The notes beneath the pieces were generated by a model, which was given only the letters and a program-made list of their open reading frames with translations, made no database searches and had not been told where the DNA came from. Below are positions 28,236-37,468 of a stretch of DNA of 64,000 nucleotides, piece by piece (position 1 is the first letter of the stretch; the number at the start of each line of letters is the position of its first letter). A program made the translations under genes and the position numbers. This DNA comes from Bacteroidales bacterium (GTDB lineage Bacteria > Bacteroidota > Bacteroidia > Bacteroidales > UBA3663), in NCBI GenBank assembly GCA_017618715.1, contig JAFZTS010000024.1:45895-109894 (forward strand). The letters are read 5' to 3'.

Positions 28236-30365
28236 TTGAAACGTTTTATTCTTCCATCCCTACTTATTGTACTTCTGGCGGCCTGTGAGGCACCGTCGGA
28301 AGAACCTGTTGAGGAGCGCACGCCAAGTGTGTTGGTCTCGACCGAACTCTCGAACCAACGCATCAGCGCCATCGAACAGGACGTGCATGGATATATATGG
28401 ATTGCCACCTACCGCGGCTTGAACCGTTTGGATGGCAATCAGGTGCATCAGTACTTCTGCAATGACCAGCCAGACGGCTTGCCCGACGACCAGGTGCGTA
28501 ACCTGCATTGCGACGCAGTGGGCCGCCTCTGGGTGGTGACCAAGAACGGCGTGGCCATCTACAACGAGATGGACGCTTTTACCCAAGTTACCATACCAGA
28601 CCGAACGCTCCTTCCACAGAGCATCGCCGAAAACAGTCGTGGCGAGATCTTTCTGCTTCTGACGGGCCAAGTGTTGCGCTACAATGCTGCTGACAATGCC
28701 TTTGAACCTCTTCTGCAGAATATCCCCTTCTCGAACTATTCGGACAACCAGATGTTCTTCGACTCGGAGGACAACCTTTGGGTGGTCACCCAGCAGGGAG
28801 CCTACTGCTACAGTACGGTGACCGGACGTCGTGTGCTGACCATCGACCATCTGGATCATCCTATCGAGAAGGCAATCATCATCGAATCGAACCTTTGGCT
28901 TGCCATGCGTGATGAGGACTTTAAAATATATAATATAGGAGAGCGGCGTTGGGAGGAATCCGACCCTGTCCTGACGCGTGACGACCGATTAAGGCAGTCC
29001 GATGTGCTTTCGCTCTATTATATCCCGCAGGCCAACGTACTGCTGATCGGCACCTCGATGGGCATGTTCGATTATCGTATGAAAAAACACGAACTGTTGC
29101 ATCAGTCCGACCTAGGTTTCCCTTTTGAAGCGCCCCGTTTCAATGTCGATCATTTCATGTTCGACCGAGGCAAGAACCTCTGGTATTGCAGCAGCACAAA
29201 GGGCTATGATGTGCATAGCAACTACGAGCGCTCGTTTAATGCCGACAACTACCTGCGTGCATTGTTCGATGACGTGCCGGTGGCATCGGTTACCGTGGAG
29301 GGCGAACAACGTCTTTGGATAGCCGCGCAACGCACTGGCCTGTGGTCGTACGACCTCAAGACGCATCAAATACACCAATATGCATCACCAAAATTGTCGC
29401 AACTGTTCGACAACGTGTCGGAGATCTATTATTGCACATTCGACAGCGAGGGTAATCTTTGGTTGTGCTGTCTGCCTGGGACGGTGTTCTGCTTCCGACC
29501 CGAGGGCAATGATTTGAGGTTGGTTGACCAGTATGTCATTGAGATGCCTATTGTACTTGCCGAGACCGCCGACCATACCATTTGTGTGGGAACCTACAGC
29601 AACAGTTATTTCACCAAGCATGCCGAAGACAATCACTTCGAGGAGCATTACATCTTGTCGAACAGTTTTTCGTACATGGCCAATTTGCTGCAATTGAAAG
29701 ACGGCCGCTTGGCTGCGCTGGTCAAAGGTCAGGCGTTGCGCATGTTCTCGCTCGGACGAACGGAACTTGATCCGCCTCTCATTGCCGATACTGTCGTGGC
29801 ACGATGCCTCGAGCGCAGTGTCTTCCTGCCCAGTGCCTTGCGCCAGGACAGCGAGGGCAACCTCTGGATAGGCACGGTGAGCAATGGCCTGATGTGCTAT
29901 GAATCTGGTAGCGGCACCCTCGAATCGATACCAGGGGCACCCTGTCAGGATATTGCCAGCATCGAGGAGGACCAGCAAGGCAACCTGTGGGTGAGCACGC
30001 TGCATGGCTTGGGATGCCTCGACACCAAGACACGCAAGTTCTCGAATTATTTCAAGAGCGATGGATTGAACGGCAACGAGTTCTACGACCGCTGTTCGTG
30101 CAAGCTGCCCGATGGACGTTTAGTCTTCGGAGGGGAACATGGCCTTACCATCTTCAACCCCGACCGCATCGGCAGCAAGAGCGAGGCGCAGGTCCATTTC
30201 GAAGATCTGCGCGTCAATAACAGGTTGGTAAGACCGTCGGCTCACGGACCTATCAAACAGCATCTCTGTATGTCGGATGTCGTGCGACTCAAGTATAACC
30301 AGAACAATTTCAGCATCTCGTATTCAGCCCTCGATTTCGGCGATGGCCTGCATTTCAAGGCTTGA
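28236..30365 (+). pseudogene. Hybrid two-component regulator, N-terminal sensor part (frameshifted)
   Basis: 709 residues from a TTG start at 28236 (LKRFILPSLLIVLLAACEAPSEE: signal with lipobox-like LLAAC). The body is a two-component-regulator propeller: repeats such as ISAIEQDVHGYIWIATYRGLNRLDG, NLHCDAVGRLWVVTKNGVAIYN, DSEGNLWIGTVSNGLMCYES and DQQGNLWVSTLHGLGCLD. It ends with the beginning of a Y_Y_Y domain (YNQNNFSISYSALDFGDGLHFKA) and then stops at TGA 30363-30365. The rest of the Y_Y_Y domain (RLEGYNDQWVDALQTNEAYFSNIPAGKYVFSVRV) continues in another frame. A net loss of 2 (or 5, 8, 11) nt at about 30358 explains this. Either the gene is broken in this strain or this is an assembly error. 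Confidence 0.8.
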
Positions 30366-32280
30366 AGGGTACAACGACCAATGGGTTGATGCCTTGCAGA
30401 CGAACGAGGCATACTTCTCGAACATTCCTGCCGGCAAATATGTTTTCAGTGTGCGTGTGTTGAGCAGTGGCCAGCAGAACGTCCTTTCCGAACGCTCGAA
30501 AACCATCATCATCTCACCCGCCACGTGGCTTACCTGGTGGGCAAAGTTGTTGTATGTGTTGGTTGCCTCTATACTGATTTGGTATCTGTTTGCCTCGTAT
30601 CAGCGCTATCGTATGGAGCGATGGAACCGACTTCAGACCAAGCGTGACCATGAACGTGAGAAGCGCATCAACGCCATGAACATGAGCTTCTTTGCCAACG
30701 TGTCGCACGAGTTCCGAACGCCGCTCACCCTCATCCTGGCACCCATACGCCAACTTGTAGCCGACAAGAGCCAGTCGGCCGAGACGCACGACATGCTCCT
30801 CATCATGCAGCGCAGCGTGGAACGCATGTTGCGACTGGTGAACCAGATGATGGACTTCCACAAACTCGAGGACGATGCCCTGCAGCTCGAGGTGCAGCGT
30901 CTCGACATCGTTCAGGTCATCCGCAATGTGATCGACACCTTTACCCTGCAGGCACGCGAGAAGAAGATCACACTGAAGGCCCTCGGCCTCGAAGAGCCCT
31001 TCACGATGTGGGTTGATGCCGACAAGGTCGAAAAGATTATCTACAATATTGTGGGCAATGCGCTCAAATATAACCGGACGGGCGGGCATATTACCCTCGA
31101 CTTCGATGTCATCTCGATCAAGGAAGCCATCAAGCAGAATCCCAAGGCCAAAGAGCTGAAGGCCGAACGGTTGGTCAAGATAAGTGTCACCGACGATGGT
31201 CCCGGCATCCCCGAGAAGGAGCTTGACAAGCTCTTCGAGCGATATTTCCAGCTGTCACACTCGGGCACATTCAATTGGGGCACAGGCATCGGACTCTATC
31301 ATTGTCGTCGTCTGGTGCAGTTGCACAAGGGAATGATTACTGCAGCCAATCGCACGGGCGAGATCACAGGTTCGGTGTTCACGGTGCTGCTGCCTGTCGA
31401 TGACGAATGCTATGCCGACGTGAAGCACATCGACCAGCCGCAGTCGCAAAACGAGCTCTATCCCCTTGCCATGGCACCCGACGAGCTGCAGGCCGAAATC
31501 ATCGCCGAGCAGGAGGCTTCGGATGACGACGAGCGTCCCTCAATCCTGGTGGTCGATGACGATGTCGAGATTGTGCAGTACCTCAAGACGTTGCTTGGTC
31601 AGAGCTACCATGTACGTGCACGCTACGATGTCGATAACGCCCTCGAAGCCATCGCCAAGCAGGAACCCGACATGATACTCAGCGATGTGATGATGCCCGG
31701 CAAGGATGGTTACGAGCTATGCCGTGAGGTCAAGAACAGCATGCAGCTTTGCCACATTCCCGTGGTGCTCGTGACTGCCAAGACCACTACCAGTGATCAG
31801 ATTGTGGGTCTCGACTGCGGTGCCGACGGCTATGTCAGCAAACCTTTCGACCCCACCTATCTGCTCACACTTATTTCCAACATCTTCAAGAATCGCGAAA
31901 ATGTTCGCCACTTGCTCACGGCCAACACACAGACATCTAACCTTGCCGAGAACGTCCTCTCGCCACAGGACAAGGCCTTCATGGACGAGTTCTACGCCAT
32001 TATGGAGAAGGAACTTTCGAACCCCGACCTCGACATCAACCACATCACCGAGATCATGCACGTCTCGCGCTCGAAGTTCTACTACAAGGTGAAGGGACTC
32101 ACCGGCGAAAAGCCCGGAAACTTCTTCCGTCTCTTCAAGCTCAATCGTGCTGCCGAGCTCCTTCGCGAAGGCAAATACAACATCTCCGAGATTGCCGACA
32201 TCACGGGCTTCAGCTCCTTGTCTTATTTCTCCGCAAGCTTCAAGAAACAGTTTGGCGTGGCTCCCAGTGAATTTACTTGA
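30277..32280 (+). pseudogene. Hybrid two-component regulator, C-terminal part: histidine kinase, receiver, AraC domain
   Basis: Genuine homology starts at about 30355 (SRLEGYNDQWV); the residues before it are out-of-frame sequence of the N-terminal part. In order: end of the Y_Y_Y domain, membrane segment (LLYVLVASILIWYLFA), HisKA with NVSHEFRTPLTLILAP, HATPase with NIVGNALKYN, DDGPGIPEKELDKLFERYF and GTGIGLYHCRRLV, receiver (ILVVDDDVEIVQYL, MILSDVMMPGKDGYE, VTAKTT, KPF) and an AraC helix-turn-helix (LFKLNRAAELLREGKYNISEIADITGFSSLSYFSASFKKQFGVAPSEF). All catalytic motifs are intact. The expected role is to sense oligosaccharide in the periplasm and activate PUL-2. As it stands the sensor and effector lie in different frames. 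An internal ATG at 30277 overlaps the first part by 89 nt, so a separate protein is possible but would lack a sensor. Confidence 0.8.
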
Positions 32281-32314
32281 TAAAGGTTATCTAAAATGTC
32301 ATGCAATACTATGA

Positions 32315-32353
32315 AATAGGGCACTCTGCAAAAGCAGAATGCCCTATTCATTT
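32315..32353 (+). terminator. Intrinsic terminator after the hybrid regulator
   Basis: AATAGGGCA pairs with TGCCCTATT (32315-32323, 32340-32348), extended inward past one mismatch by TCTGC/GCAGA around an AAAA loop, and is followed by CATTTTATAG. It lies between convergent genes and may work for both. Confidence 0.75.
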
Positions 32354-32381
32354 TATAGACCGATGTTAGGTTTGTTTCGTT

Positions 32382-33083
32382 CTATGGCTGTTTTCTGATC
32401 TCAAAGACCCTGGTAACGTCAAAGTAGATTTCGTCTGAACTGTAATATTGGCTTTTCTCGTTGACATCAAATTTGTCACAAAGATGAGCCTTCCCTTGCA
32501 AATACTGGGTTCCTGTTCTGATCTCCAAATAGATGCTATTGAAGATGTATTCATCCGAGACCATGGTTACCGCAAAGGGATAGTCTTCACTCCCGTCACC
32601 TGTTGTGGCAATGGTATTAAAGATGCGGAACATCATATTGACGTGATACTTGCGATCTTCGTCGGTGAATGGGCTGGTCTTGGTCGAATCCTGCAGGCAT
32701 TTATACATGATGTCCGCCATCAACTTGTTCCCTTCGAGCGAGAGAGGGTTCTCTGTCAGTGCTTCCTTGGTCAAATTGATAGCTTCATCATAATTGTTCA
32801 GTTTGAAGGCATCGTTTGCACTCATCAGAAGTTGTTTCACCCTGTTGTTGTTCGAAAGGTAGGTGTATCCGTAGAAGGCCAGCTGGCGTTCGGGGTAGGT
32901 GAGTGTCTTGTCGAGAGAAGTGGCTGTCAACCTCGTGACAAGGTTTCGAACACTGTCGGGATTGTTTTTGACGACCTTTGCCATTTCTTTCCAATCTATA
33001 GGATAGATGGTTCTTTGTTCTTCCATGGCAAAAGCGAACAGTGTGCAAAGGGCGAGAGCAATGGTCGTTAGGATCTTTTTCAT
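32382..33083 (-). CDS. Secreted DUF4919-like protein
   Basis: 233 residues with signal peptide MKKILTTIALALCTLFAFAM. The mature part is helical at first, with a TPR-like segment (NDAFKLNNYDEAINLTKEALTENPLSLEGNKLMADIM), and ends in a small mixed domain (GDGSEDYPFAVTMVSDEYIFNSIYLEIRTGTQYLQGKAHLCDKFDV ... YYSSDEIYFDVTRVFEIR). I associate the GDGS...P..V..VSDEY and YFDVT phrases with DUF4919, from memory. No function is known. It starts 39 nt after the histidine kinase gene on the same strand, so it is probably the third gene of that operon. Confidence 0.65.
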   Translation of the reverse strand: MKKILTTIALALCTLFAFAMEEQRTIYPIDWKEMAKVVKNNPDSVRNLVTRLTATSLDKTLTYPERQLAFYGYTYLSNNNRVKQLLMSANDAFKLNNYDEAINLTKEALTENPLSLEGNKLMADIMYKCLQDSTKTSPFTDEDRKYHVNMMFRIFNTIATTGDGSEDYPFAVTMVSDEYIFNSIYLEIRTGTQYLQGKAHLCDKFDVNEKSQYYSSDEIYFDVTRVFEIRKQP

Positions 33084-33122
33084 ATCATTGATTGTTTTAG
33101 AAAGGTTAGTGGATTATTCTTC

Positions 33123-34019
33123 TTAATTTTTTGTGTATGGGATACTAAGCAGGAAGGTGACGTGGCAACCGAGAAGGGGACGGTCGGCGAGTTCGAGCAT
33201 TCCACCCTGCTGGAGCATCATGCGGCGACTGAGCGAAAGGCCGATGCCACTGCCGCTTCGCTTGGTGGTGAAGAAAGGCACGAAGAGCGACTTGCGGTTT
33301 TCGGCAGGGATAGGAGTGCCGTCATTTCCCATAAAGAGGCTGAGCAATCGGGTTCGGTCGTGCGATAATCCTTCAGTGTTTTCAAGAGTGGCTTCGATGA
33401 CAATCTTTTGTGCATTGGCTTCCATGGCGTTCTTCGTCAGGTTCATCAAAACCTGTCGAAGCATCCCTGCATCGGCCCAAACCTGCATCTTGGAGGGCAC
33501 ATTCATTTCCCAAGTCACTTGGGGATAGGTGTGGCCAATCTCGTCGAGCATGGCATTCAAATCAACTTGTCCCAATACGGGGTGCTCCAATTCGGACATC
33601 TTGCGGTAGTTGGAAACAAATTCGCTCAGGTGACGTGAGGTGTCGTAGATGGCCTTGATGCCGTCCTCCATGTCCGACCCGTTTATGTCGGGATGTTTCA
33701 ACAGCGATTGGCTGATGCTGGTGATGGGCGCGGTGGCGTTCATAATCTCGTGTGTCAGGACGCGCGTCAGTTGTTCCCACGATTCCACCTCGTTCTGATT
33801 GACCTGCTGACGTATGGTGTTTCCCAGCTCGTTGAGCGTCTCCTGCATGGCACGTTCGCCACTCGGCAGCCCCTTGGTGGGCAGTCGGAACGAGAAGTCG
33901 CGGTTCCTGATGGCTTCGCTGATCAGCCATGCCCTCTGTCGCAACACGCGCTGATGCCGCAGCCACAGCAGAACAGCCGCAGCTACGACGATGAGGGCTA
34001 TGATCAGAAAAAGAAGCAT
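33123..34019 (-). CDS. Membrane-bound sensor histidine kinase
   Basis: 298 residues. One N-terminal membrane helix (LLFLIIALIVVAAAVLLWL) is followed by a short cytoplasmic linker, a HisKA-like helix with phospho-acceptor His90 in LTHEIMNATAP, and a HATPase: N box NLTKNAMEA, FTTKRSGSGIGLSLSRRMM. There is no periplasmic sensor domain, so it must read membrane or cytoplasmic cues, or its signal comes from a partner. The kinase core resembles the NtrB-like kinases often found beside MacB-type efflux loci in Bacteroidetes. It shares an operon with the response regulator upstream and is divergent from the efflux genes, which it probably controls. Confidence 0.88.
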   Translation of the reverse strand: MLLFLIIALIVVAAAVLLWLRHQRVLRQRAWLISEAIRNRDFSFRLPTKGLPSGERAMQETLNELGNTIRQQVNQNEVESWEQLTRVLTHEIMNATAPITSISQSLLKHPDINGSDMEDGIKAIYDTSRHLSEFVSNYRKMSELEHPVLGQVDLNAMLDEIGHTYPQVTWEMNVPSKMQVWADAGMLRQVLMNLTKNAMEANAQKIVIEATLENTEGLSHDRTRLLSLFMGNDGTPIPAENRKSLFVPFFTTKRSGSGIGLSLSRRMMLQQGGMLELADRPLLGCHVTFLLSIPYTKN

Positions 34020-34043
34020 AGACTATTATCTGGAAAAAGGATC

Positions 34044-34088
34044 TCTAGATCCTCTAGAATATCTAGAAAATCTAGAATATCTAGAAAA
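34044..34088 (-). repeat. Five 9-bp tandem repeats (TCTAGAnnn) between response regulator and kinase genes
   Basis: The plus strand reads TCTAGATCC, TCTAGAATA, TCTAGAAAA, TCTAGAATA, TCTAGAAAA. TCTAGA is self-complementary, so the coding strand also reads TCTAGAnnn. The array fills most of the gap between the regulator stop (34098) and the kinase start (34019). Confidence 0.8.
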
Positions 34089-34097
34089 AAGTCGCCA

Positions 34098-34634
34098 CTA
34101 AACCTCCAGCTTTTTCATCTTGTTATAAAGGGTTTGGCGGGTGATGCCGAGTTGTTCGGCAGCGAGCTTCACATTGCCGTGGCAGCGGTCGATGGCACGT
34201 TGGATGTGTTCGGCCTCCACCTCGTCGAGCGTGGCCAGATCGTTTTGCGCATCGAGTACGTCCTTGAGTTTGCGCACCAGCTCGTCGTTGTCCCACGGCT
34301 TGGTGATGAAGTCGGAAGCCCCGCTCTTCAGTCCGCGCACGGCGAGGCTGACGTCGGCGTATGCGGTGATGAGCACGATGGGCAGTTCAGGATGATGCTT
34401 GCGAATGGCGCGAAGCCAGAACAGACCATCCTGTCCGTTGTTCACGCCGAGCGAGAAGTTCATGTCGAGCAGCACCAGGCTGACTTCTTCCTGGCTGAGC
34501 TTTTTGAGCACATTGTCAGGTGCCGTCATGGTCAGTACGCGCTGAAAGGTGCCCGACAGGCAGTAACGCAGCGCTGTCAGGATTGCCTCGTTGTCGTCGA
34601 TGACCAGGATTGTTCCGTATTTTTCTTTCTGCAT
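34098..34634 (-). CDS. Response regulator: receiver plus Fis-type HTH, no AAA+ domain
   Basis: 178 residues. The receiver has ILVIDDNEAIL, phospho-acceptor Asp57 (VLLDMNF), Thr90 (LITAYAD) and Lys112 (ITKPWDN). A Fis-type DNA-binding domain follows directly at about 139-178 (AEHIQRAIDRCHGNVKLAAEQLGITRQTLYNKMKKLEV). The sequence of both ends is NtrC-like, but the sigma-54-activating AAA+ domain that normally joins them is absent, leaving a PrrA/RegA-like layout. It is expected to act as an ordinary activator or repressor. It is the first gene of the operon, divergent from tolC. Confidence 0.9.
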   Translation of the reverse strand: MQKEKYGTILVIDDNEAILTALRYCLSGTFQRVLTMTAPDNVLKKLSQEEVSLVLLDMNFSLGVNNGQDGLFWLRAIRKHHPELPIVLITAYADVSLAVRGLKSGASDFITKPWDNDELVRKLKDVLDAQNDLATLDEVEAEHIQRAIDRCHGNVKLAAEQLGITRQTLYNKMKKLEV

Positions 34635-34656
34635 AAATCTTTCGTTTATTTGCGTG

Positions 34657-34665
34657 GCAAAGATA
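34657..34665 (-). promoter_or_regulatory. Minus-strand -7 box for the response regulator operon
   Basis: The minus strand reads TATCTTTGC, a good -7 box, 23 nt before the start codon at 34634. No matching TTTG lies about 20 nt upstream. The 216-nt divergent gap 34635-34850 also holds the tolC promoter and otherwise nothing I recognise. Confidence 0.55.
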
Positions 34666-34791
34666 GTGATTTTTTTGGAGTTTTCACTTATTACCCACTC
34701 TTTTTTTCACGATGTCGGTCAAAAAGTGTCCATTTTTTAGACACTATGCTGTATAAATTTTAGACAAACCGCTTATCGCATGTTCAAAAAC

Positions 34792-34823
34792 CTTGGCCAC
34801 TCACACGTATTATCCTATCTTTG
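34792..34823 (+). promoter_or_regulatory. Promoter of the tolC-hlyD-permease operon
   Basis: CTTG (34792-34795), a 20-nt spacer and TATCTTTG (34816-34823), then C. The -33 box deviates by one base from TTTG. Because the -7 box covers TTG 34821, that codon cannot start translation; ATG 34851 follows about 27 nt later. Confidence 0.65.
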
Positions 34824-34850
34824 CATCAGAAAATTCAAACAATCGAAGAT

Positions 34851-36200
34851 ATGAAAAGTCCAATCATCCTCTTTCTGATACTGCTGACGTTCACAGGCCT
34901 CAAGGCACAGCAGGCGACACTGACGGCGACTGACTGCATGCGCTATGCCGTGGAGCATAACCACGACATTCGCATCGGCCAATTGACGCAGGACACACGT
35001 CGTGCCGAGCGTACGTCCGCCGCAGGTGCCTTCCTTCCACAGGTGAGCGCAAGCATTGGCGCACAGTATAATTTCGGACGAGCCATCGACCCCGAAACCA
35101 ACACCTACACCAACGTGAGCACGTTCTATAATGGATATTCGGTGCAGGCTTCCCTGCCCGTGTTCGATGGTTTCCAGCGCATCAACCAGCTGCGTGCCGC
35201 CAAGGCCAGTCTGCTGATGGGGCGAAACCAGTTGCGTGCTCAGCAGGACGAGCTGGCCCTGCAGGTGTTCGAAGCCTATTGCAATGTGCTCTATTACGAA
35301 GGCACGGTGCGTATGGCCGAAGAGAAGCGTGAGCAAAGCCTGCTCACCCTGCGCCAGACGCAAGTCATGGCCGAAGTAGGGCAGAAGAGCGAGGCCGATG
35401 TGGCACAGATGGAAGCCCAGCTCGCCGCCGACGACTATGAGATCACTCGTCAGCAAAACGAGCTCTCCACAGCCCTTCTCTCCCTCAAGCAGCTCATGAA
35501 CTTCCCCGAGACTGACACCCTCCTGCTCGCTCCGAGTACTCTGATTACTCCGAGTACTCCGACCACTCCTCAAACCCCTCAAACCTCTCAAACCTCTCGA
35601 ACCTTTCAGAACCCTTCAGAACTCCTCACTCTCGAGAACCCCGCCATCGCAGCAGCTGCCCAAAACGTCGTGGTTGCTCGTCGCAACTTGAGCATAGCGC
35701 GTGGTGAGCTCAGCCCGTCCATCTCGATCAGCGGGGGCATGAGCACCTCGTTCAACAAGATGCTGCACAACGAGTCCGTGGGTTTCCGCGATCAGTTGAG
35801 CAACAACAAGGGCGAATATGTCTATGCCTCGGTAAGCATTCCGATATTCAATCGGCTGCAAACCTTGTCCAGCATACGCCGGCAGCGCAACAACCTGCGC
35901 ATCGCCGAAGAGGAACTGGCACAGAAGCGCGACGAACTAGTCAAGCTCCAGTTGCAGGCCGAGAACGACTGCGAAGGCTATCGCAAGCAAACCCTGCAGA
36001 TGCAGCACAAGGTCGAGGCCGACAGCATCGCTGCCCGACTGACCACGCGAAAATACGAAGAGGGCTTGTCATCGGCCATCGACGTACAGACTTCTACGGC
36101 AACCCTCCTGGAGAGCCGTTCCCGACTGCTCCAGTGCCAGTTGATGCTGGCCCTGAAACAGAAGCTTGCAAATTATTACAAAGGTTTACCACTATTATAA
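34851..36200 (+). CDS. tolC: TolC-family outer-membrane efflux protein
   Basis: 449 residues from ATG 34851 (signal MKSPIILFLILLTFTGLKAQQ). Two OEP repeats: ATLTATDCMRYAVEHNHDIRIGQLTQDTRRAERTSAAGAFLPQVSASIGAQYNFG, then NPAIAAAAQNVVVARRNLSIARGELSPSISISGGMSTSF with the closing helix (ARLTTRKYEEGLSSAIDVQTSTATLLESRSRLLQCQLMLALKQKLANYY). It should form the exit duct of a tripartite pump with the HlyD protein 12 nt downstream. Odd: between the two repeats about 33 Ser/Thr/Pro/Gln-rich residues (STLITPSTPTTPQTPQTSQTSRTF) are encoded by a 9-bp tandem array. Confidence 0.93.
   Translation: MKSPIILFLILLTFTGLKAQQATLTATDCMRYAVEHNHDIRIGQLTQDTRRAERTSAAGAFLPQVSASIGAQYNFGRAIDPETNTYTNVSTFYNGYSVQASLPVFDGFQRINQLRAAKASLLMGRNQLRAQQDELALQVFEAYCNVLYYEGTVRMAEEKREQSLLTLRQTQVMAEVGQKSEADVAQMEAQLAADDYEITRQQNELSTALLSLKQLMNFPETDTLLLAPSTLITPSTPTTPQTPQTSQTSRTFQNPSELLTLENPAIAAAAQNVVVARRNLSIARGELSPSISISGGMSTSFNKMLHNESVGFRDQLSNNKGEYVYASVSIPIFNRLQTLSSIRRQRNNLRIAEEELAQKRDELVKLQLQAENDCEGYRKQTLQMQHKVEADSIAARLTTRKYEEGLSSAIDVQTSTATLLESRSRLLQCQLMLALKQKLANYYKGLPLL
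35531..35629 (+). repeat. In-frame array of about eleven 9-bp units inside tolC
   Basis: TCCGAGTAC, TCTGATTAC, TCCGAGTAC, TCCGACCAC, TCCTCAAAC, CCCTCAAAC, CTCTCAAAC, CTCTCGAAC, CTTTCAGAA and weaker copies. The first four match the intergenic arrays at 11043 and 55300. The later CTCAAACCT-type units are the complement of the short repeat at 44709. A period of 9 keeps the reading frame, and the insert falls in the linker between the two TolC halves. Confidence 0.85.
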
Positions 36201-36212
36201 AGGATACGTATT

Positions 36213-37463
36213 ATGGATAGACAGATAGAGAAAAAGCGCGGGCTGCAATGGAAACACGCCCCCTATATCGCAGGCGGTGGCCTGTTGCTGGCATTGATCG
36301 GATGGATGGTCTTCGGTGACCACAGCTCGACGTTGCGTGTCGAATCTGATGTACTGACCGTCAGCCAGGTGACACACGAGGAGTTCAAGGACTATGTGCG
36401 CCTCAATGGTACGGTGGTGCCCATCCAGGTGGTGCAGATTTCGCCCGAAGAAGGCGGCATCGTCATGGAGAAGGTGGCCGAAGAGGGCTCGCGAGTCAAG
36501 AAGGGTGACGTCATCGTGCGTCTGTCGAACTCGAACCTCGACCTGCAGATCCTCAATGCCGAAGCCGAGCTGGCCGAAAAGCAGAATCTGCTGCGCAACA
36601 CGCAGGTGGCGATGCAGCAGGACAAGCTGAACAACGAGACCGAGGCTGCCTCGTTGGGCATGGATGTGGAGCGAAAGCGTCGTGCCTACGAGCAGAACCA
36701 GCGCCTCTATAACGAGAAGCTCATCAGCCGCGAGACTTACCTGCAGGCCAAGGAGGACTACGAGTTGTCGAAAAAGAAGCAGGAGCTGATCAGCGAACGC
36801 CTGAAGAAGGACGAACAGTATCGCAGCCTGCAGATGGACCAGATGGAGGACAACCTTGCCAACATGCGGCGCAACGTCCTGCTGGTGCGTGAACGCAAGC
36901 AGAAGCTCGAGGTACGTTCAGCCATCGACGGCGAACTGGGCTTACTCGACGTGGAGCTTGGTCAGAACATCATGGCAGGGCAGAAGATTGGGCAGATCAA
37001 CGACCTTTCCGACTTCAAGATCCAGGCCGAAATCGACGAACATTACATCGACCGTGTGCGCCAGGGCCTTCATGCCACCTTCACCCGTGGCGACAAGACC
37101 TATGAACTTGCTGTGCGCAAGGTCTATCCCGAGGTGCGTCAAGGACGTTTCCGCACCGACCTCGTCTTCCGTGGCGAGCGTCCCGACAACATCCGCAGCG
37201 GTCAGACCTATTACCTCAACCTGGAGTTGGGTCAGTCCGAACAGGCCATCCTCATCCCGCGTGGTGCGTTCTTCCAGACCACGGGCGGACAGTGGATCTT
37301 CGTCCTCGACAAGGACGGCTCGCGTGCCTATCGTCGCGACATTCGCATCGGTCGCCAGAACCCGCAGTACTACGAGGTGCTCGAAGGTCTTGAACCGGGC
37401 GAGCAAGTCATCACCAGCGGCTACGAGGCGTTCAAGGATTACGAGACGTTGAAGATAAAATAA
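36213..37463 (+). CDS. HlyD/MacA-type periplasmic adaptor
   Basis: 416 residues. A short cytoplasmic N-terminus and one membrane anchor (YIAGGGLLLALIGWMVF) are followed by the lipoyl half-motif (VRLNGTVVPIQVVQISPEEGGIVMEKVAEEGSRVKKGDVIVRL), a long coiled-coil hairpin at about 110-225 (NLDLQILNAEAELAEKQNLLRN ... KKQELISERLKKDEQYRSLQMDQMEDNLANMRR), the second lipoyl half (VRSAIDGELGLLDVELGQNIMAGQKIGQI) and beta-barrel and membrane-proximal domains to the end (GLEPGEQVITSGYEAFKDYETLKI). It links TolC to the permeases encoded next. Confidence 0.92.
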   Translation: MDRQIEKKRGLQWKHAPYIAGGGLLLALIGWMVFGDHSSTLRVESDVLTVSQVTHEEFKDYVRLNGTVVPIQVVQISPEEGGIVMEKVAEEGSRVKKGDVIVRLSNSNLDLQILNAEAELAEKQNLLRNTQVAMQQDKLNNETEAASLGMDVERKRRAYEQNQRLYNEKLISRETYLQAKEDYELSKKKQELISERLKKDEQYRSLQMDQMEDNLANMRRNVLLVRERKQKLEVRSAIDGELGLLDVELGQNIMAGQKIGQINDLSDFKIQAEIDEHYIDRVRQGLHATFTRGDKTYELAVRKVYPEVRQGRFRTDLVFRGERPDNIRSGQTYYLNLELGQSEQAILIPRGAFFQTTGGQWIFVLDKDGSRAYRRDIRIGRQNPQYYEVLEGLEPGEQVITSGYEAFKDYETLKIK

Positions 37464-37468
37464 AAGAT

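Noticed and set aside
28028..28408. N-terminal extension of the leading GH3 gene to 28408
   Set aside because: It would run through the divergent promoter region, and the signal peptide starts at 28027.
34780..34830. Sigma-54 promoter before tolC, expected because the regulator is NtrC-like
   Set aside because: GG and GC pairs are not at the required spacing; the site fits the vegetative TTTG/TAnnTTTG type instead.
34821..34850. TTG 34821 as start of tolC
   Set aside because: The codon lies in the -7 box of the promoter; the signal peptide begins at ATG 34851.
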